A stretch of 64,000 nt of DNA from Chondrilla cf. caribensis (GCA_964020155.1 OZ026569.1:2597471-2661470); one strand, 5' to 3'. Shown: positions 23,035-43,794, counted from the stretch's first letter. A program made the numbers and translations. Notes: generated from the letters alone by a model not told the origin.

Positions 23035-24931
23035 CACGTACACATGTACATACATGCATAAGTACATATTGTACGCTTACATCCATATATATGTACATAC
23101 AGATGTTTCATTGCTTCTGTGTTCCTAACACTGACCTTTCTGTTTTGACATCACATTCTCTTAATAGGGCATCATAGCCAATGAGATATTGGGTTACTTT
23201 TTGGGTCGTATATACCTGTATTTGATGCGGGTGGGGGTTGACCCTGAGAAGCTGCGATTCCGGCAGCACATGTTCAATGAGATGGCTCACTACGCCTGTG
23301 ACTGCTGGGATGCAGAGTGCAAGACCTCCTATGGGTGGGTGGAGTGTGTCGGGTGTGCGGACAGAGCGTGTTTCGACCTGAGTCAGCACCAAAAGGTAAC
23401 AGGTGTGGACCTCGTGGCACAGGAACCTCTACCAGAACCAGTATCCTTATGCCACTACATATATGCACTGTATGCTGCTACACTGTATGCTGCTACGTAC
23501 ACTGTATGCTGTTATACTGTATGCTGCTACACTGTATGTTGCTACGTACACTGTATGCTGTTATATTATATGCTGCTACACTGTGTGTTGCTACACTGTA
23601 TGCTGCTGCACTGTATCCTGCTACATACACTGTGTGCTGCTACACTGTGTGTTGCTACACTGTATCCTGCTACACTGTATCCTGCTACATACACTGTATG
23701 CTGCTACACTGTATCCTGCTACATACACTGTATGCTGCTACACTGTATGCTGCTACACTGTATGCTGCTACACTGTATGTTGCTACACTGTATCCTGCTA
23801 TACTGTATCCTGCTACACTGTATTGGTTCATTGGTCATACATCAAGGTGTGGTAGTACATACAGTACATACATACTGTACATGTGGTATAGTGTTCCACA
23901 GCGTTCCTACTTGAGGTGGACAATTCTTAACTGAAACCAGAGAAAAGTGAATGTAACAGAGGTTGTGCCAGACAAGAAGACCCTTGGCAAACAGTTCAAG
24001 AAGGACTCTCAATTGATCATTGAGCAACTAAAGAGGATGACAGAATGTGACATTGAAGAAATGGAAAAGAGCTTAAATGACAAAGGGTATGCTTGTCAGA
24101 CAATTCTGTTGTTGTTGTTGTTGGCTAATTGGAGCCAGTTGTCCTTCACTATAACTGTTGGTCTGTGTTGACTGAAGACATAGGTTTTGGTAGGCACATA
24201 GCAAAAACACTTGCCTTGATGCCATAAATAGGTCTGTGCATATGTTAGATGTCTCCGAAATCTGACTTACAGTGGAACTTGCTATAAAGACAACTTCTGC
24301 ACAAAAACCACCTCTCCTATGTAGCCATTGTTGAGCTATCCACTATGTCAACTCAACTACAGTGAAGCACCTCTCTATGAAGACCACCTGTCTTTGGAGA
24401 CCACCTTTCCCGGTCTCTTTGGTGTTCTTTACATACAGGTTCACTGTAGATAATTTTGAAAAGGGTTCACTACTCATGAGTGGTTCCAGATGTCATCACA
24501 TGCTTCCCTGATGGTTACTAGGATACATAGTATACTTGTTGCCAGGATACGTTGACTATGTACGTACGTACATACATATATACACATGACCTCGAGTGTG
24601 TCTGTGTTAGGATAAATTTTCAATAAACTTTAAACGTTACATATGTGAAGGTAGTTTTCATTTTCATTGAAGAGATTTTGCAATTTTCAGTTAAAACATG
24701 ACATTGTGTTATGTATACTCTAGTTCATATGTGATTGAGTTGGCTCAAGGTTCAAAGTTCACACTGGACCCCAATATGGTGGCTGTAAAGAGAACGGAAA
24801 AGATGATTCATGGTGTGTGTGTGCAGATGTGTGTGCTTGTATATGCGTGTAGGTGGGTGCATGTTTGTGGGTGTGTGAGGGTGTGTGTGTGTGTGGATGT
24901 GGAGGTATTATGGGTGTGTACATGTTTTTGG

Positions 24932-24999
<68 letters not shown>

Positions 25000-26801
25000 A
25001 TGCATGCATGCATGTGTGTGAAGGGGTGGATGGTCACTACACTTGACTGCCACCCTTTGCTCCATAGTCCATGAGTTCCAACCTGGTGTCATTGAGCCCT
25101 CGTTTGGAATTGGTCGTATCCTCTATTCCATTTTGGAACATTCCTACAGAGTTAGACCAGAAGATGAACAGAGGAAGGTAAAACACCAGTGAATGATAGG
25201 GAATGAATGTGAACATAGATGTGCACACATTAGACATTTCACAAGTACATACCAGAAATGTGTACCTGAAAACACCTGTTTTGGGGCTAGGATTTCCGTA
25301 TAGTTGCTCTATTCATTCCAGACCAGACTACCTTAGGACTGGTATTTCCTACCCATTGTACATAATACCACATGTCAATTGCTCTTACTTGTCTATGTCT
25401 GTTAGCACTGTCGTACATGAACTTTACTGACACGTGCAACATGCCTCATCTGTGAACGTTGTGTTAATGGCAAACCCCTCTCATCTTCTCAGTGGTTGTC
25501 CCTACCACCCGAGGTGGCTCCCATTGCCTGTTCGGTTGTTCCTCTCAGTAACAACCCAGAGTTCACACCTTATATAGAACAGCTCTGTGAGTTACATCAG
25601 CATAAAATTACTATGTGCATCGTACATACAGTAGTGTACATAAATTGCCATAATGCATATGTGCACAACAGTCTGTATTGCAGTACCCTTGTACATTATG
25701 GTCATGTGTGTCAATTTCACTTTTTGTTCGATATCCTACACATATTGAAACAGTTTTATCTTCATTGACAAATTCAGTTAATAGTATACATGAATTTTAT
25801 ATTACATACATGTGTGTATGTATTGTGATATACAGGATTGTTATTTATTCATACAATACTTGATGGTTGTGCTCTCTCCTGTTCATCGCCAGCTCAAGCT
25901 CTCACGAAACTAGCAGTATCCCACAAGGTTGATGACAGCAGTGGTTCCATTGGTAGACGCTACGCTCGTACTGATGAGGTGGCCATTCCTTTTGGCATAA
26001 CAGTGGACTTTGACACTCTCTCCACTAACACTGCTACTCTGAGAGAGAGGAACACCACAAAGCAGATCAGAACCAAGGTATTTTGTTTGTTTTAGCAGTA
26101 CCTGTAGGACCGCTGATAGGCTGCATTTGTAGGACCCACTGTACCTGTAGGACCCACTGTGCCTGTAGGACCCAATGTACCTGTAGGACCCACTGTGCCT
26201 GTAGGACCCAATGTACCTGTAGGACCCACTGTGCCTGTAGGACCCACTGTACCTGCAGGACCCACTGTACCTGTAGGACCCACTGTGCCTGTAGGACCCA
26301 CTGTACCTGCAGGACCCACTGTACCTGTAGGACCCACTGTACCTATAGGACCCACTGTACCTGAAGGACCCACTGTACCTGTAGGACCCACTGTACCTGT
26401 AGGACCCACTGTACCTGAAGGACCCACTGTACCTGTATGACCCACTGTACCTGTAGGACCCACTGTACCTGTAGGACCCACTGTACCTGTAGGACCCACT
26501 GTACCTGTATGACCTACTGTACCTATATAAGAGTCTATCACAGTTTAGTTGTTTGTTTGTTCTCATATTATTGCAGTTAATGACTGTGATAGATAGATGG
26601 CTGAATTACATGTAGTGTGTGTACAGTACATAATACACATTCTCTAATCTCCATATCACATTCACATGCTGACATTGTGCTGTGTGTCCACAGCTTGATG
26701 CACTCCCTGGGCTGGTAGCATCTCTGGTCAGAGGAGACCGAACATGGGACCAAGTGAGGGAGGAGTATCCCGAATTCACTGGACAGGAATCCACCAAATG
26801 A
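17257..26801 (+). CDS. GARS1: Glycyl-tRNA synthetase, dual cytosolic/mitochondrial
   Basis: Fifteen exons: 17257-17430, 18230-18331, 18856-18958, 19654-19795, 20147-20312, 21081-21226, 21838-21987, 22204-22369, 23168-23440, 23941-24086, 24724-24812, 25068-25177, 25493-25586, 25893-26077, 26694-26801. The 2154 nt give 717 aa (human 739). It charges tRNA-Gly. The 37 residues before Met38 (17368) are rich in Arg, Ser and Thr with no acidic residue, as in a mitochondrial presequence; starting at Met38 (MASKVEAE) would give the cytosolic form, as in animal GARS genes. A WHEP domain covers about 40-92. The class II core has [16 protein letters not shown], motif 2 [16 protein letters not shown] (314-329), YACDCWDAE and motif 3 PSFGIGRI (563-570). 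The anticodon-binding domain (about 600-717) holds [20 protein letters not shown]. The exon 9 end is set to 23440 because the family sequence continues past an earlier GT. Confidence 0.95.
18398..18690 (+). repeat. 46-bp minisatellite, GARS intron 2
   Basis: About six copies of a unit containing GAGACCACCTATGGGACCAG followed by TTGAAGTACAGTAGGACCTC. The CAGTAGGACCTC part resembles the CAGTGGAACCTC termini of the TA-flanked elements elsewhere in the window, so the array probably grew from such an element. Confidence 0.85.
19048..19190 (+). mobile_element. Dispersed non-coding element, GARS intron 3
   Basis: Begins ACAGTAAAATCACGTTAAGA and contains ACAAACCATAAGGGACTCAC. It is a diverged relative of 6105-6260, of 38040-38110 and (reversed) of 38400-38540. 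Its 3' part, AATTTGTCTTGAGAGTATTT, corresponds to the unit expanded into a tandem array at 6240-6457. Confidence 0.6.
19918..20043. repeat. (CA)n microsatellite, GARS intron 4
   Basis: CA run of about 125 bases, pure from about 19971. Confidence 0.9.
20430..20795 (+). repeat. 42-bp minisatellite, GARS intron 5
   Basis: About eight copies of a unit with GAGTCAACATAGTTGTGTAA and GAGACACTCTATAGCTCAATAA. Alternate copies carry TTGATAA and CAGCATAG variants, indicating duplication in blocks of two or more units. Confidence 0.9.
21571..21635. repeat. (TG)n microsatellite, GARS intron 6
   Basis: Pure TG run of about 65 bases. Confidence 0.9.
22651..22848. mobile_element. TA-flanked TIR element (MITE), GARS intron 8
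   Basis: Left end CAGTGGAACCTCTCTATAAAG and right end CTTTAATAGAGGTTCCACTG are imperfect inverted repeats, flanked on both sides by TA (22649-22650 and 22849-22850). About 198 bases, non-coding. TA duplication and the CAGTG terminus fit the Tc1/mariner-pogo superfamily. Confidence 0.8.
22925..23060. repeat. (ACAT/ACGT)n and (AT)n cluster, GARS intron 8
   Basis: Runs of CATACATACATACGTACGTAC flank a TATATATA stretch at about 22998-23032. The tetranucleotide motif recurs in most introns of the window. Confidence 0.8.
23455..23826 (+). repeat. 15-bp minisatellite, GARS intron 9
   Basis: About 24 imperfect copies of CACTGTATGCTGCTA start just after the exon 9 donor. The unit length keeps three frames open, giving spurious Cys/Leu/Tyr-rich frames. 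Confidence 0.85.
24270..24446. mobile_element. TIR-like element, GARS intron 10
   Basis: Left end CAGTGGAACTTGCTATAAAGA and right end CAGGTTCACTG are weakly inverted. A nested CAGTGAAGCACCTCTCTATGA suggests a second insertion or an internal duplication. Relative of the CAGTG-type elements at 22651 and 57138. Confidence 0.5.
24815..25001. repeat. (TG)n array, GARS intron 11
   Basis: TG-rich from the exon 11 donor (GTGTGTGTG) onward, pure from about 24937 to 25001. Confidence 0.9.
26094..26520 (+). repeat. 18-bp minisatellite, GARS intron 14
   Basis: About 24 copies of CCCACTGTACCTGTAGGA begin 16 bases after the exon 14 donor. The same unit forms the larger array at 27672-28242. Both strands stay open; the minus frame reads as Gly-Pro-Thr-Gly-Thr-Val. 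Confidence 0.92.
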
Positions 26802-27650
26802 TGACAGTTGGAGGTTTACCATATACATTGAGTATCTCCTCCTGAAATTATAGTTATGAATATCATTATTTTATATCTTAGGAAATTATTATGTATATAC
26901 ATACTTGAACTAACTCACCAGATGAACAATAATTCTTTACAGATAGTAAATTCAGTGAGTAAGAACTTTCACTCTATTGTTACAAGCTGCTGATTCAGAC
27001 TGGGAACTATTGCACTAATTTAATTCTGTGGACATTTTTGAATTGACACGAATGTTAATTTGTTCTATAACCATACAACAAATTTCAATGCCTGCAATGA
27101 GCAAGAGCTGCTGAGGTGTAATAAATCTAATAATATTAGGGACAGACATAATAATTATACATAACGTACCTGCGCCTTATAAGGCTAATGCATTATAGTA
27201 CAATGATGTTACGTACAGCTCTTCAATCATTGGTATGGCCTACAGTTAGGCTGCAAAGTTGGGCGTGTCAATCAGTTTGCAAGACCCGTCATGATTTTAA
27301 ACAGTGATCAGCTATTGGGTGAATACTGGAGATCCAAATGCATCATCCTGTATCTGTTGAACGATGTGCGGAGTTCCTGTTAGAGGAATCTGAAAGGTGG
27401 CTATTATTTTACCTGTCCCTGCAGAAAATTTCTGTCATACCGAAAATTGTTGGACTTTGTAACAATGGCCCGGGTTCCTTACAAATGTGCCTTCCTCTCT
27501 CCCTTCAATGTTGTTCATACCAATTTCCCTTCTAGAGTAGTCTGACATGTAAAATGACTAACTTCAACATTCCTACATATGTGGGTCCCATTAGGTCAGG
27601 TCACATATCTATAATATTAGGAGATTCATGCAATGGGATTTGGCTGATAA
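26802..27650. other. GARS 3' flank, no gene seen
   Basis: AT-rich sequence with a possible poly(A) signal AATAAA at 27120. A 65-codon frame at 27338-27535 has no recognisable features. The stretch separates GARS from the duplicated copy of its last intron and exon. Confidence 0.5.
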
Positions 27651-27671
27651 AGTCATAATGGATAAATCGTC

Positions 27672-28242
27672 TGTGCCTGCAGGACCCACTGTACCTGTAG
27701 GACCCACTGTACCTGTAGGACCCACTGTACCTGTAGGACCCACTGTACCTGTAGGACCCACTGTACCTGAAGGACCCACTGTACCTGTAGGACCAACTGT
27801 ACCTGAAGGACCCACTGTACCTGTAGGACCCACTAAACCTGTAGGACCCGCTGTACCTGTAGGACCCGCTGTACCTGTAGGACCCGCTGTACCTGTAGGA
27901 CCCACTGTACCTGAAGGACCCACTGTACCTGTAGGACCCGCTGTACCTGTAGGACCCACTGTACCTGTAGGACCCACTGTACCTGAAGGACCCACTGTAC
28001 CTGTAGGACCCACTGTACCTGAAGGACCCACTGTACCTGTAGGACCCACTGTACCTGTAGGACCAACTGTACCTGAAGGACCCACTGTACCTGAAGGACC
28101 CACTGTACCTGTAGGACCCACTGTACCTGTAGGACCAACTGTACCTGAAGGACCCACTGTACCTGAAGGACCCACTGTACCTGTAGGACCCACTGTACCT
28201 GTAGGACCCACTGTACCTGTAGGACCCACTGTACCTGTAGGT
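27672..28242 (+). repeat. 18-bp minisatellite, second copy downstream of GARS
   Basis: About 31 copies of the CCCACTGTACCTGTAGGA unit that also fills GARS intron 14. Its 3' flank (ATTATTGCAGTTAATGACTG and what follows) matches the flank of the intron 14 array up to and through the last exon. The array and exon were therefore duplicated together. Confidence 0.92.
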
Positions 28243-28393
28243 GTTTGTTTGTACTTATGTAAACATATTATTGCAGTTAATGACTGTGATGGACAGATGG
28301 CCGAAGTACATGTAGTGTGTGTACAGTACATAATATATATTCTCCAATCTCCATATCACATTCATATGCTGACATTGTGCTGTGTGTCCACAG

Positions 28394-28507
28394 CTTGATG
28401 CACTCCCTGGGCTGGTAGCATATCTGGTCAGAGGAGACCGAACATGGGACCAAGTGAGGGAGGAGTATACCGAATTCGAATTCACTGGACAGGAATCCAC
28501 CGAATAA
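28394..28507 (+). pseudogene. Duplicated GARS terminal exon, intact frame
   Basis: A copy of GARS exon 15 with the same acceptor context (GTGTCCACAG at 28384-28393) and an open frame ending in TAA (28505-28507). Compared with exon 15 it has Ser to Tyr, Pro to Thr, a 6-base insertion that adds Glu-Phe, Lys to Glu at the last residue, and a different stop codon. The phase matches the exon 14 donor (26077), so it could serve as an alternative last exon; otherwise it is a relic of a tandem duplication. Nothing in the sequence shows that it is used. Confidence 0.8.
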
Positions 28508-29805
28508 TGACTGTTGGAGGTTTATCCATATAATTCAACCACCCCCTTGTGAAATTATAATGAAGTTGTGAACAGTATTTTTTTAACTTCTTAGATGTGC
28601 AGTAATTTGGAATCTGTACCTATTTGAGCCATATCTATGAGTTGTGGGAAACCGGCACTTTGTATCATGCTGTGGCTATTTTAGGATTCATGTACAAATA
28701 TTATATCAAATGACATATGTTGGACTATTTGAATGCACCAATCTCATGGACGTCAAGGTTACAATGAACACTATGTAACTTCACTGATAGTCAATTTGGT
28801 CAGCAAACATGTCCACTAACTTTTGCGCTGTCATTTCAAGTTGATTTGAATGGGAAAACATCTGTTGTACTGAATTTGAACTAACTACCCGTACTTGTTC
28901 AATTCATCAACATCAACAATGTTCAATTGACGTATAAATTGACTTGTTCGAATATTAACAACAAGCTTTAATTTATGCAATCCACATGTGTACTGTGTAT
29001 ATACAATTTTTGCATATCGTACATAATTTTTCAAGAACTTGCTTGGAATACAAACAAATGCAAAATTAAATGTATTCAACATATAGAATGTACATATCAT
29101 GCTACATGTATGTGGTGTGGGAAGATATACAATAATGAAATGGTGAAACTACCTAGCAGAGCTAGCTATAGATGACACACAGCCGTTTGTGATCAAATTC
29201 ATATACCATAACACAATTTAAGCTTTTGTATGTATGATGCAGTTGGAATTACCCTTCATTCACGCTATTAATGAGTGTGGGTGTTGTATTGATATTTTTA
29301 GGAAGTATCCAATACAATCATAGTCTCATGCTAGCACCTCAGTCCTATGCAGTTGAAATTAATTATAACAGTACTTTTTACAAGAGGTCTCTATACGTAC
29401 ATATAACAAAGTAACATGTCTTGTAGACACAAATGGATTCACATGCACTTGGATACATGCAATGGCAAATTATCTGGTTGTGAAGACGGGCAAAGCACGA
29501 GGAACCAAGTGTGATGTTGTGAAGAGGTTCGACTGCATCATGTTACAATGAATTATATACAGGAGCAGGTAGTCATAGCGACCCATGTTGGTCTGGTGTC
29601 ATGACATCGTGATCGACCTTTGACATGCTTCATGCAAAAATAGTTGCATATAATATTATTATAGAAGATCGAGTGTGATGTGTACAGTATTGTACTGTAA
29701 TTGTGTATAGCATCCATTACCATAGAAACAGTACTATTATACAACAATTTTATAATGTATAAAGCGCTTGCAACAGTATAAAGCGTTAGCAATGGATGCT
29801 ATACT

Positions 29806-29907
29806 GGTTAAGACATGGACACTCGGGCAGTATAACATATAAAATACACTTGCCCTCGGGACTCGGTATTTTATATGTCATAATGCCCTCGTGCCCATGT
29901 CTTAACC
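29806..29907. repeat. Large imperfect hairpin
   Basis: Left arm 29806-29847 (GGTTAAGACATGGACACTCG onward) and right arm 29866-29907 (ending CGTGCCCATGTCTTAACC) are near-perfect reverse complements with an 18-base loop. An outer TATAGCATCCATT / AATGGATGCTATA pair at about 29705 and 29791 suggests a larger foldback element. Confidence 0.8.
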
Positions 29908-31145
29908 ACTAAATAGAGGACATAACCATAATAATTATAATTATGAGATAATATTTTTGCCTTTTGTGTTTCTAAATATAATATCATACATGGCATATTA
30001 TTTGAGTTTACATACATACGAAAGTGGCTTGAGTGATATAATATGTGGTTGATCAAGATTCTTGCATGTGAAAACATGTATAATATTAATATACAGCATG
30101 TAGACACAAAATTGAAGCAATTCAATTTGTATTCTGGACTGTTTTTACATGAAATTGATAATGAAATTGATTAGTGCTGGTGTGGCTGATAAGGACAGGA
30201 AGTGGTATGGGCTGTATGTTTTATGGCTTCCTTGCGTGGACTATAATAATATACTATTATACAGGAGTACTTGTGCACATGTATGTATGTACAGCTAGAC
30301 ATTTGTACATACAGAAAGCTTATATATAGGTTTTCTAAAATGTTAAGTATTCACACATGCATACTAATATGAAATTGTATGCTATGTGTATATATAAACT
30401 AAACTTGCAAAATTGCCCTTGCGTGACTGAAATTTTGATAATATGGGTAAAATTAACAGACGAAAAACTACTATACAGTTACCCAATGTGTACTTTGTCA
30501 GGCAGGGAATATCTATATATTATATATAAGTGGAATAATCTTGAGCAAGATATACGTAGCAGACAAATTAATGTTCACAAGACGTTTCGGCCACAAATAC
30601 CTTCCTCAGTTGTATACAAGAACTGATAATGAGTGTGAGATGGCCTTGAATAGACAGGGAGGTGACGTGACGTTGTGTGCAAATCAGGCAAGGACTATCT
30701 ACATAGGCCGTTTCAAAGGGCTTGGGGTTCATCGGGTTTGTATCTCCACATGTACTGAAATTGGAACATAAGGCCATAGGTGGAGGAATGGTTTTGCAAG
30801 TGGGGGCCTAAAGGCCATGGTGCTGAACTTATGATTAATATTGCAATTGTGTCCATGCATGCAATACTCTACATAGACATTCTTGGTCCCAACTTTGTGA
30901 TGAGTGGGGGGGGGGGGGGGCTGCCCCCCCCCTGTTCCTCCGCCTATGCCATATATACTAAGGGTCAAGTTCCTCATGCACACTGCTAAACATCAGTGTT
31001 CTTACTCATCAAATCGGGAACCCCTTTCTCCTATTCCTGCTTATGGGTTGGTGTACTCCACCTCACACACAACATAAACCTTAGTGTGCCAACAAGCATA
31101 ACTGATACAATATGTATACATATAATACAGCCTGAAATACGTTGT

Positions 31146-31319
31146 ACAATCCAACTTGTTTAGTATATAAGTACTTTGCAAAATTGAAGGGCACACCAAA
31201 TCTGTACTTCTTATCAGAGGTCATTATCAGTACTGGTTGACATTGTGTACACGAGATAGGGACAGAGTGAAGTGTATTCCGGATACCCGAGTACATACTA
31301 AGCAAGTTACACTGTACAT
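31146..31319 (+). mobile_element. Dispersed TIR element family A, copy 1
   Basis: Contains the family core CACACCAAATCTGTACTTCT and TATCAGAGG, then a GACAGAGTGAAGTGTA block. It ends TACTAAGCAAGTTACACTGT, the inverted form of the CAGTCTAACTTGCTTAGTA left end best seen at 46000. Confidence 0.7.
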
Positions 31320-32002
31320 ACTAAAAGTATACAGAATGAGTGTTATACATGTTTGGTCTGTATCAAGCAGGTTAGACAGCACTGAACTACACACACATTC
31401 TAATTTTTGTATTATTCCAAGGATATGATGGTAATGTTATCGAATAGTTCATTATCATTAGTAAAACTAATGTGTACCATAAATGTGAATAAACACACGT
31501 AACACAGTTGTGCATGGAAGGTAGTTAACAAATGTACCACAGTTTTGTACGCATGACTTCTTGAAACACAGTCTGTGGTATGTAACTTTGATAATTCCTG
31601 TGCCGATAATGCAACAATTCTGGACATCTGTTGACCCTTCAAAACAACAAGGTCATTCAAACTTGTGTACCTTAGGGGTTTATACTAACCTTTCTCCTGC
31701 TCACATATCTACAACTCCAAAGCAATGAGAATCAACTAGGCAAGAATACTGAACATACTGAAAATATGCAAGATCCGTTAACTGTGCAATCATTACAATT
31801 GGGTTTGTATGATAACTACAACAAATGATCAGCAATCTGACGCATTACAATAGTAAATGCGGCATTGTGAAATTAAATTCACAACAATTCAAAAAAATCG
31901 TGTGCACAAGTTAAGTGTGTATGCATGTACTATGTAATTGCCAATTTTTCTCAAAGTTTGTTAACCTGTTGGCAGTCAGCCATGTTTACGTATGGCAATG
32001 TT

Positions 32003-32533
32003 CTACATGGAAGGCAGTGTCTCGTACTTCATCTTGTTCTTCCTGTGTCGCCACCAGAGGAATCCAGCTACTCCAACCGCAGCGAGAGAGATCACAAACA
32101 GCGGGACAAGAATGCCAGCAGCAATGGCGCCTCCATTAACACCAGCCGGGGCGGGAGGACTAGTGGGGGCTGGTCCGCTCGAAGACGAAGATGAAGATGA
32201 CGAGGTAGAGGAAGATGTTGACGAGGAAGTTGAAGAACTACTACTAGTAGTAGAGGTAGTATGAGTCGGAGTTGGCTCCACAGCTGTGGTAGTCACTGGC
32301 GGCATCATCGAGGACGTCATTGGTGGTCTCATCGTGGTCATCGGTGGTGGCATCATTGAGGTCGTTATCGATGTGAAAGAGGGGGTCGGCATGTGGGTAG
32401 ATCCTGTCAGCATAGTTGTCGGCACATGTACATTGGTCGACATACTATTACTTGCGCCAAAGGCCCATGAATTGGTAAAAAGCGTACAAGTAACTAAGAA
32501 TACGACAGAAAAGAGCATTTTCCCCCTTTCCAA
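32003..32533 (-). CDS. Small mucin-like type I membrane protein
   Basis: Intronless, 176 aa; Met6 (32518) is an equally good start. A hydrophobic signal peptide (LFSVVFLVTCTLFTNSWAFG) is followed by about 100 residues that are almost only Thr, Ser, Pro and Met, with a poly-Ser run of about 30 residues; this would be heavily O-glycosylated. A single membrane segment (about 137-160, GILVPLFVISLAAVGVAGFL) leads to a short basic tail, RHRKNKMKYETLPSM. The tail has a Tyr-Glu-Thr-Leu stretch of the YxxL sorting type. No family is recognised. Low-complexity composition makes homology calls unsafe, but the signal-mucin-TM-tail layout supports a real gene. Confidence 0.65.
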   Translation of the reverse strand: MERGKMLFSVVFLVTCTLFTNSWAFGASNSMSTNVHVPTTMLTGSTHMPTPSFTSITTSMMPPPMTTMRPPMTSSMMPPVTTTAVEPTPTHTTSTTSSSSSTSSSTSSSTSSSSSSSSSGPAPTSPPAPAGVNGGAIAAGILVPLFVISLAAVGVAGFLWWRHRKNKMKYETLPSM

Positions 32534-33830
32534 AAGAGCCTTATTTGAACCAAAGGAACGTCTTTGAAGACGATTTCTTCTCCTGAATGGACCGCACGTG
32601 ATTGAGTCCTAAAACGTCATGCCCTGCACGTAAGGGACTGGATGAGCGTAGCTATAATTAGAACAAGAGAATACGTCATAATTGACTCTGACCTACGTAG
32701 TGGAGGCGAAATATGGAGTAACTGATCTGTGTGTTGGTGGAGATTTCGAAGGTTCGTCAGTCCTCAAATTTGCGAACGGTATACAGCAACTACTTAGAAG
32801 GGTGGAATAGCGTGCGTTTTTAAAATTATTTGTCTCGAATCACCGCCATAACGAACCTAGACGATAATCGAGGAAATGCCCACAGCGTTTGATATAGGAA
32901 ATACTATGTAACGATCTATGCGCTGACTAAGTACGACGCTTAATACATTAACACCGTGAATTCTCTATATTTTCTACTGTTAGTATTTTATTACATCTTT
33001 TGGTCCACTCATAGCTGGGATGACGGGGAAGGACCCTTGAGTGGACTGACAACTTGAATTACTTTGAAAATCTTTGTATTCTAGGCAGGTTATAAGCTTG
33101 AACAAGAGTCTTTTCTTTGTATAATGGTTCAGTACTTATCCTTGTAGTAATCTACTCTGAGGGTAGTAGCAGATCCAGGGCAGTGTAAGAAGGTTCCATG
33201 CAATTTTGTACAGCACAATTTTGGAGCTTGGATACGTACATGGGTATTACCATAGACTCTCTATACTCTTCATTTGCTGTCAGTCCCAAGGTGTGTGTGG
33301 GAAAGGGATGGGGCATGGAACCTGTGGAATTGCCTCTAGATCCACCATTGGGATGAGTGTGGTGCAGCAATAGTATACTTCTTAGTTGTGGATTGTCAGT
33401 ATGAGAATTGATTGTCACAACTCTTCAGTTACTCTGAACTGAAAACTGTGTAATCTATTCTCATAATGCACGAGTTTGCATTGGTGCAAGATATTAATAG
33501 CTTGACATTTTGGGAAACTTCCAAACTACTGAAATGAAATAAGGAACTATGTGTAGCTATAAGTAGTGATTTGGAACACAGCCTGGATGAGTTTGTGGAA
33601 GTATTGAAATGTAACCGCCAACTAAGCAAATTACACCGTTTAATTCTATCTGCTCAGAAAACGCGCCGGTGTATCAAATTATCGGGCATGTTTTACTTGC
33701 TATTTGAATTTTACCGTTTTCCTGTAAAGTGAACTTGTACTTGGCGCCACATACAATCAAACTGAGCATGCGCAGACTAATTAAACATTGTGAGTCCAAA
33801 CAACGCTCACCCTCATGCTCGGCCGGTAAA
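32534..33830. other. Intergenic region between the mucin-like gene and CDK12
   Basis: Probable divergent promoter region. No frame with recognisable coding content and no clear repeat family. Confidence 0.5.
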
Positions 33831-33871
33831 ATGGCGTCTTGGTTGTAAATGTATGACTACCCTTTCTGGTT

Positions 33872-43129
<9,258 letters not shown>

Positions 43130-43794
43130 GTGTTGACAGATAGTTTTTGTGCTATTGTATTGTATCACATAATTCTCCCGCCGGTGTTTATTGTTATCAT
43201 GGAGATTATTTATTAATTTTTTGTTTAGTTTAATTTTGTTCGGTTGATAATTATTTCTAATGTGACTGTGTATGTACTAACATATGCTTTGACTGCACAT
43301 GCGTGCTATTTCAAGCAGATGATGCTGATGGTGAAGGTGTCGTCAATCCTGTAGGTTTGTAGAAGTACTACAATGTCATTCTAATGTAAGGAATTTAAAT
43401 GTACAAGATCTAGCACTCCCTCTTCATTGCACATTTCCAAGCTATTGAAGTAGCTTTTATATATTCAAGTGGAGCTTTTGTGTTGACAGATTAATCACTT
43501 TTTACGATTGAATTTGTCACTGTACGTATGACACGATATTATATTATTGTTCCTTCGCAGACATAACGATATTAATCCAGACCATTCAGTATGCAGAGAG
43601 CAGGGCATTAAAATTATCGAATGATGTAATCAGTGCACTGGCAGCCATTTTGTAGGTGTATCCCTGTGATTCAATTTGCGCGACCCGCCCCCATTTCAAG
43701 TAAGCATAGGATTCATTGCGTGTGTGCGTTGCTGTTACATTTGTGTGGTCCTCGGCCAGTTGAATAGACCGAGCGCAGGAGTTCCAAAGACAAG
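43130..43794. other. CDK12 3' flank and Cordon-bleu gene 5' flank
   Basis: AT-rich 3' flank, then a more CpG-containing stretch near 43675-43790 that is the likely promoter and 5' UTR of the next gene. No separate gene seen. Confidence 0.5.

Larger units (their letters stand above)
28560..32002. other. Gene-poor region
   Basis: AT-rich sequence, no recognisable gene. It holds a 42-base-arm hairpin at 29806-29907, a G-run and C-run pair at about 30906-30931, and a dispersed element copy at 31146-31319. Short frames at 30541-30771 (+) and 30568-30777 (-) shadow each other and are unrecognised. Confidence 0.55.

Noticed and set aside
23391..23396. Exon 9 donor of GARS at AAAAG|GTAAC
   Set aside because: Family similarity continues ([15 protein letters not shown]) to the later donor at 23441, and only the later one keeps phase with exon 10.
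23189..23934. Cys/Leu/Tyr-rich frames of 150-241 codons
   Set aside because: Only the first part (to 23440) is GARS exon 9; the rest is the 15-bp minisatellite.
30541..30777. Overlapping plus and minus frames of 69-76 codons
   Set aside because: Each shadows the other, no domain recognised and no splice partners; perhaps transposon debris.
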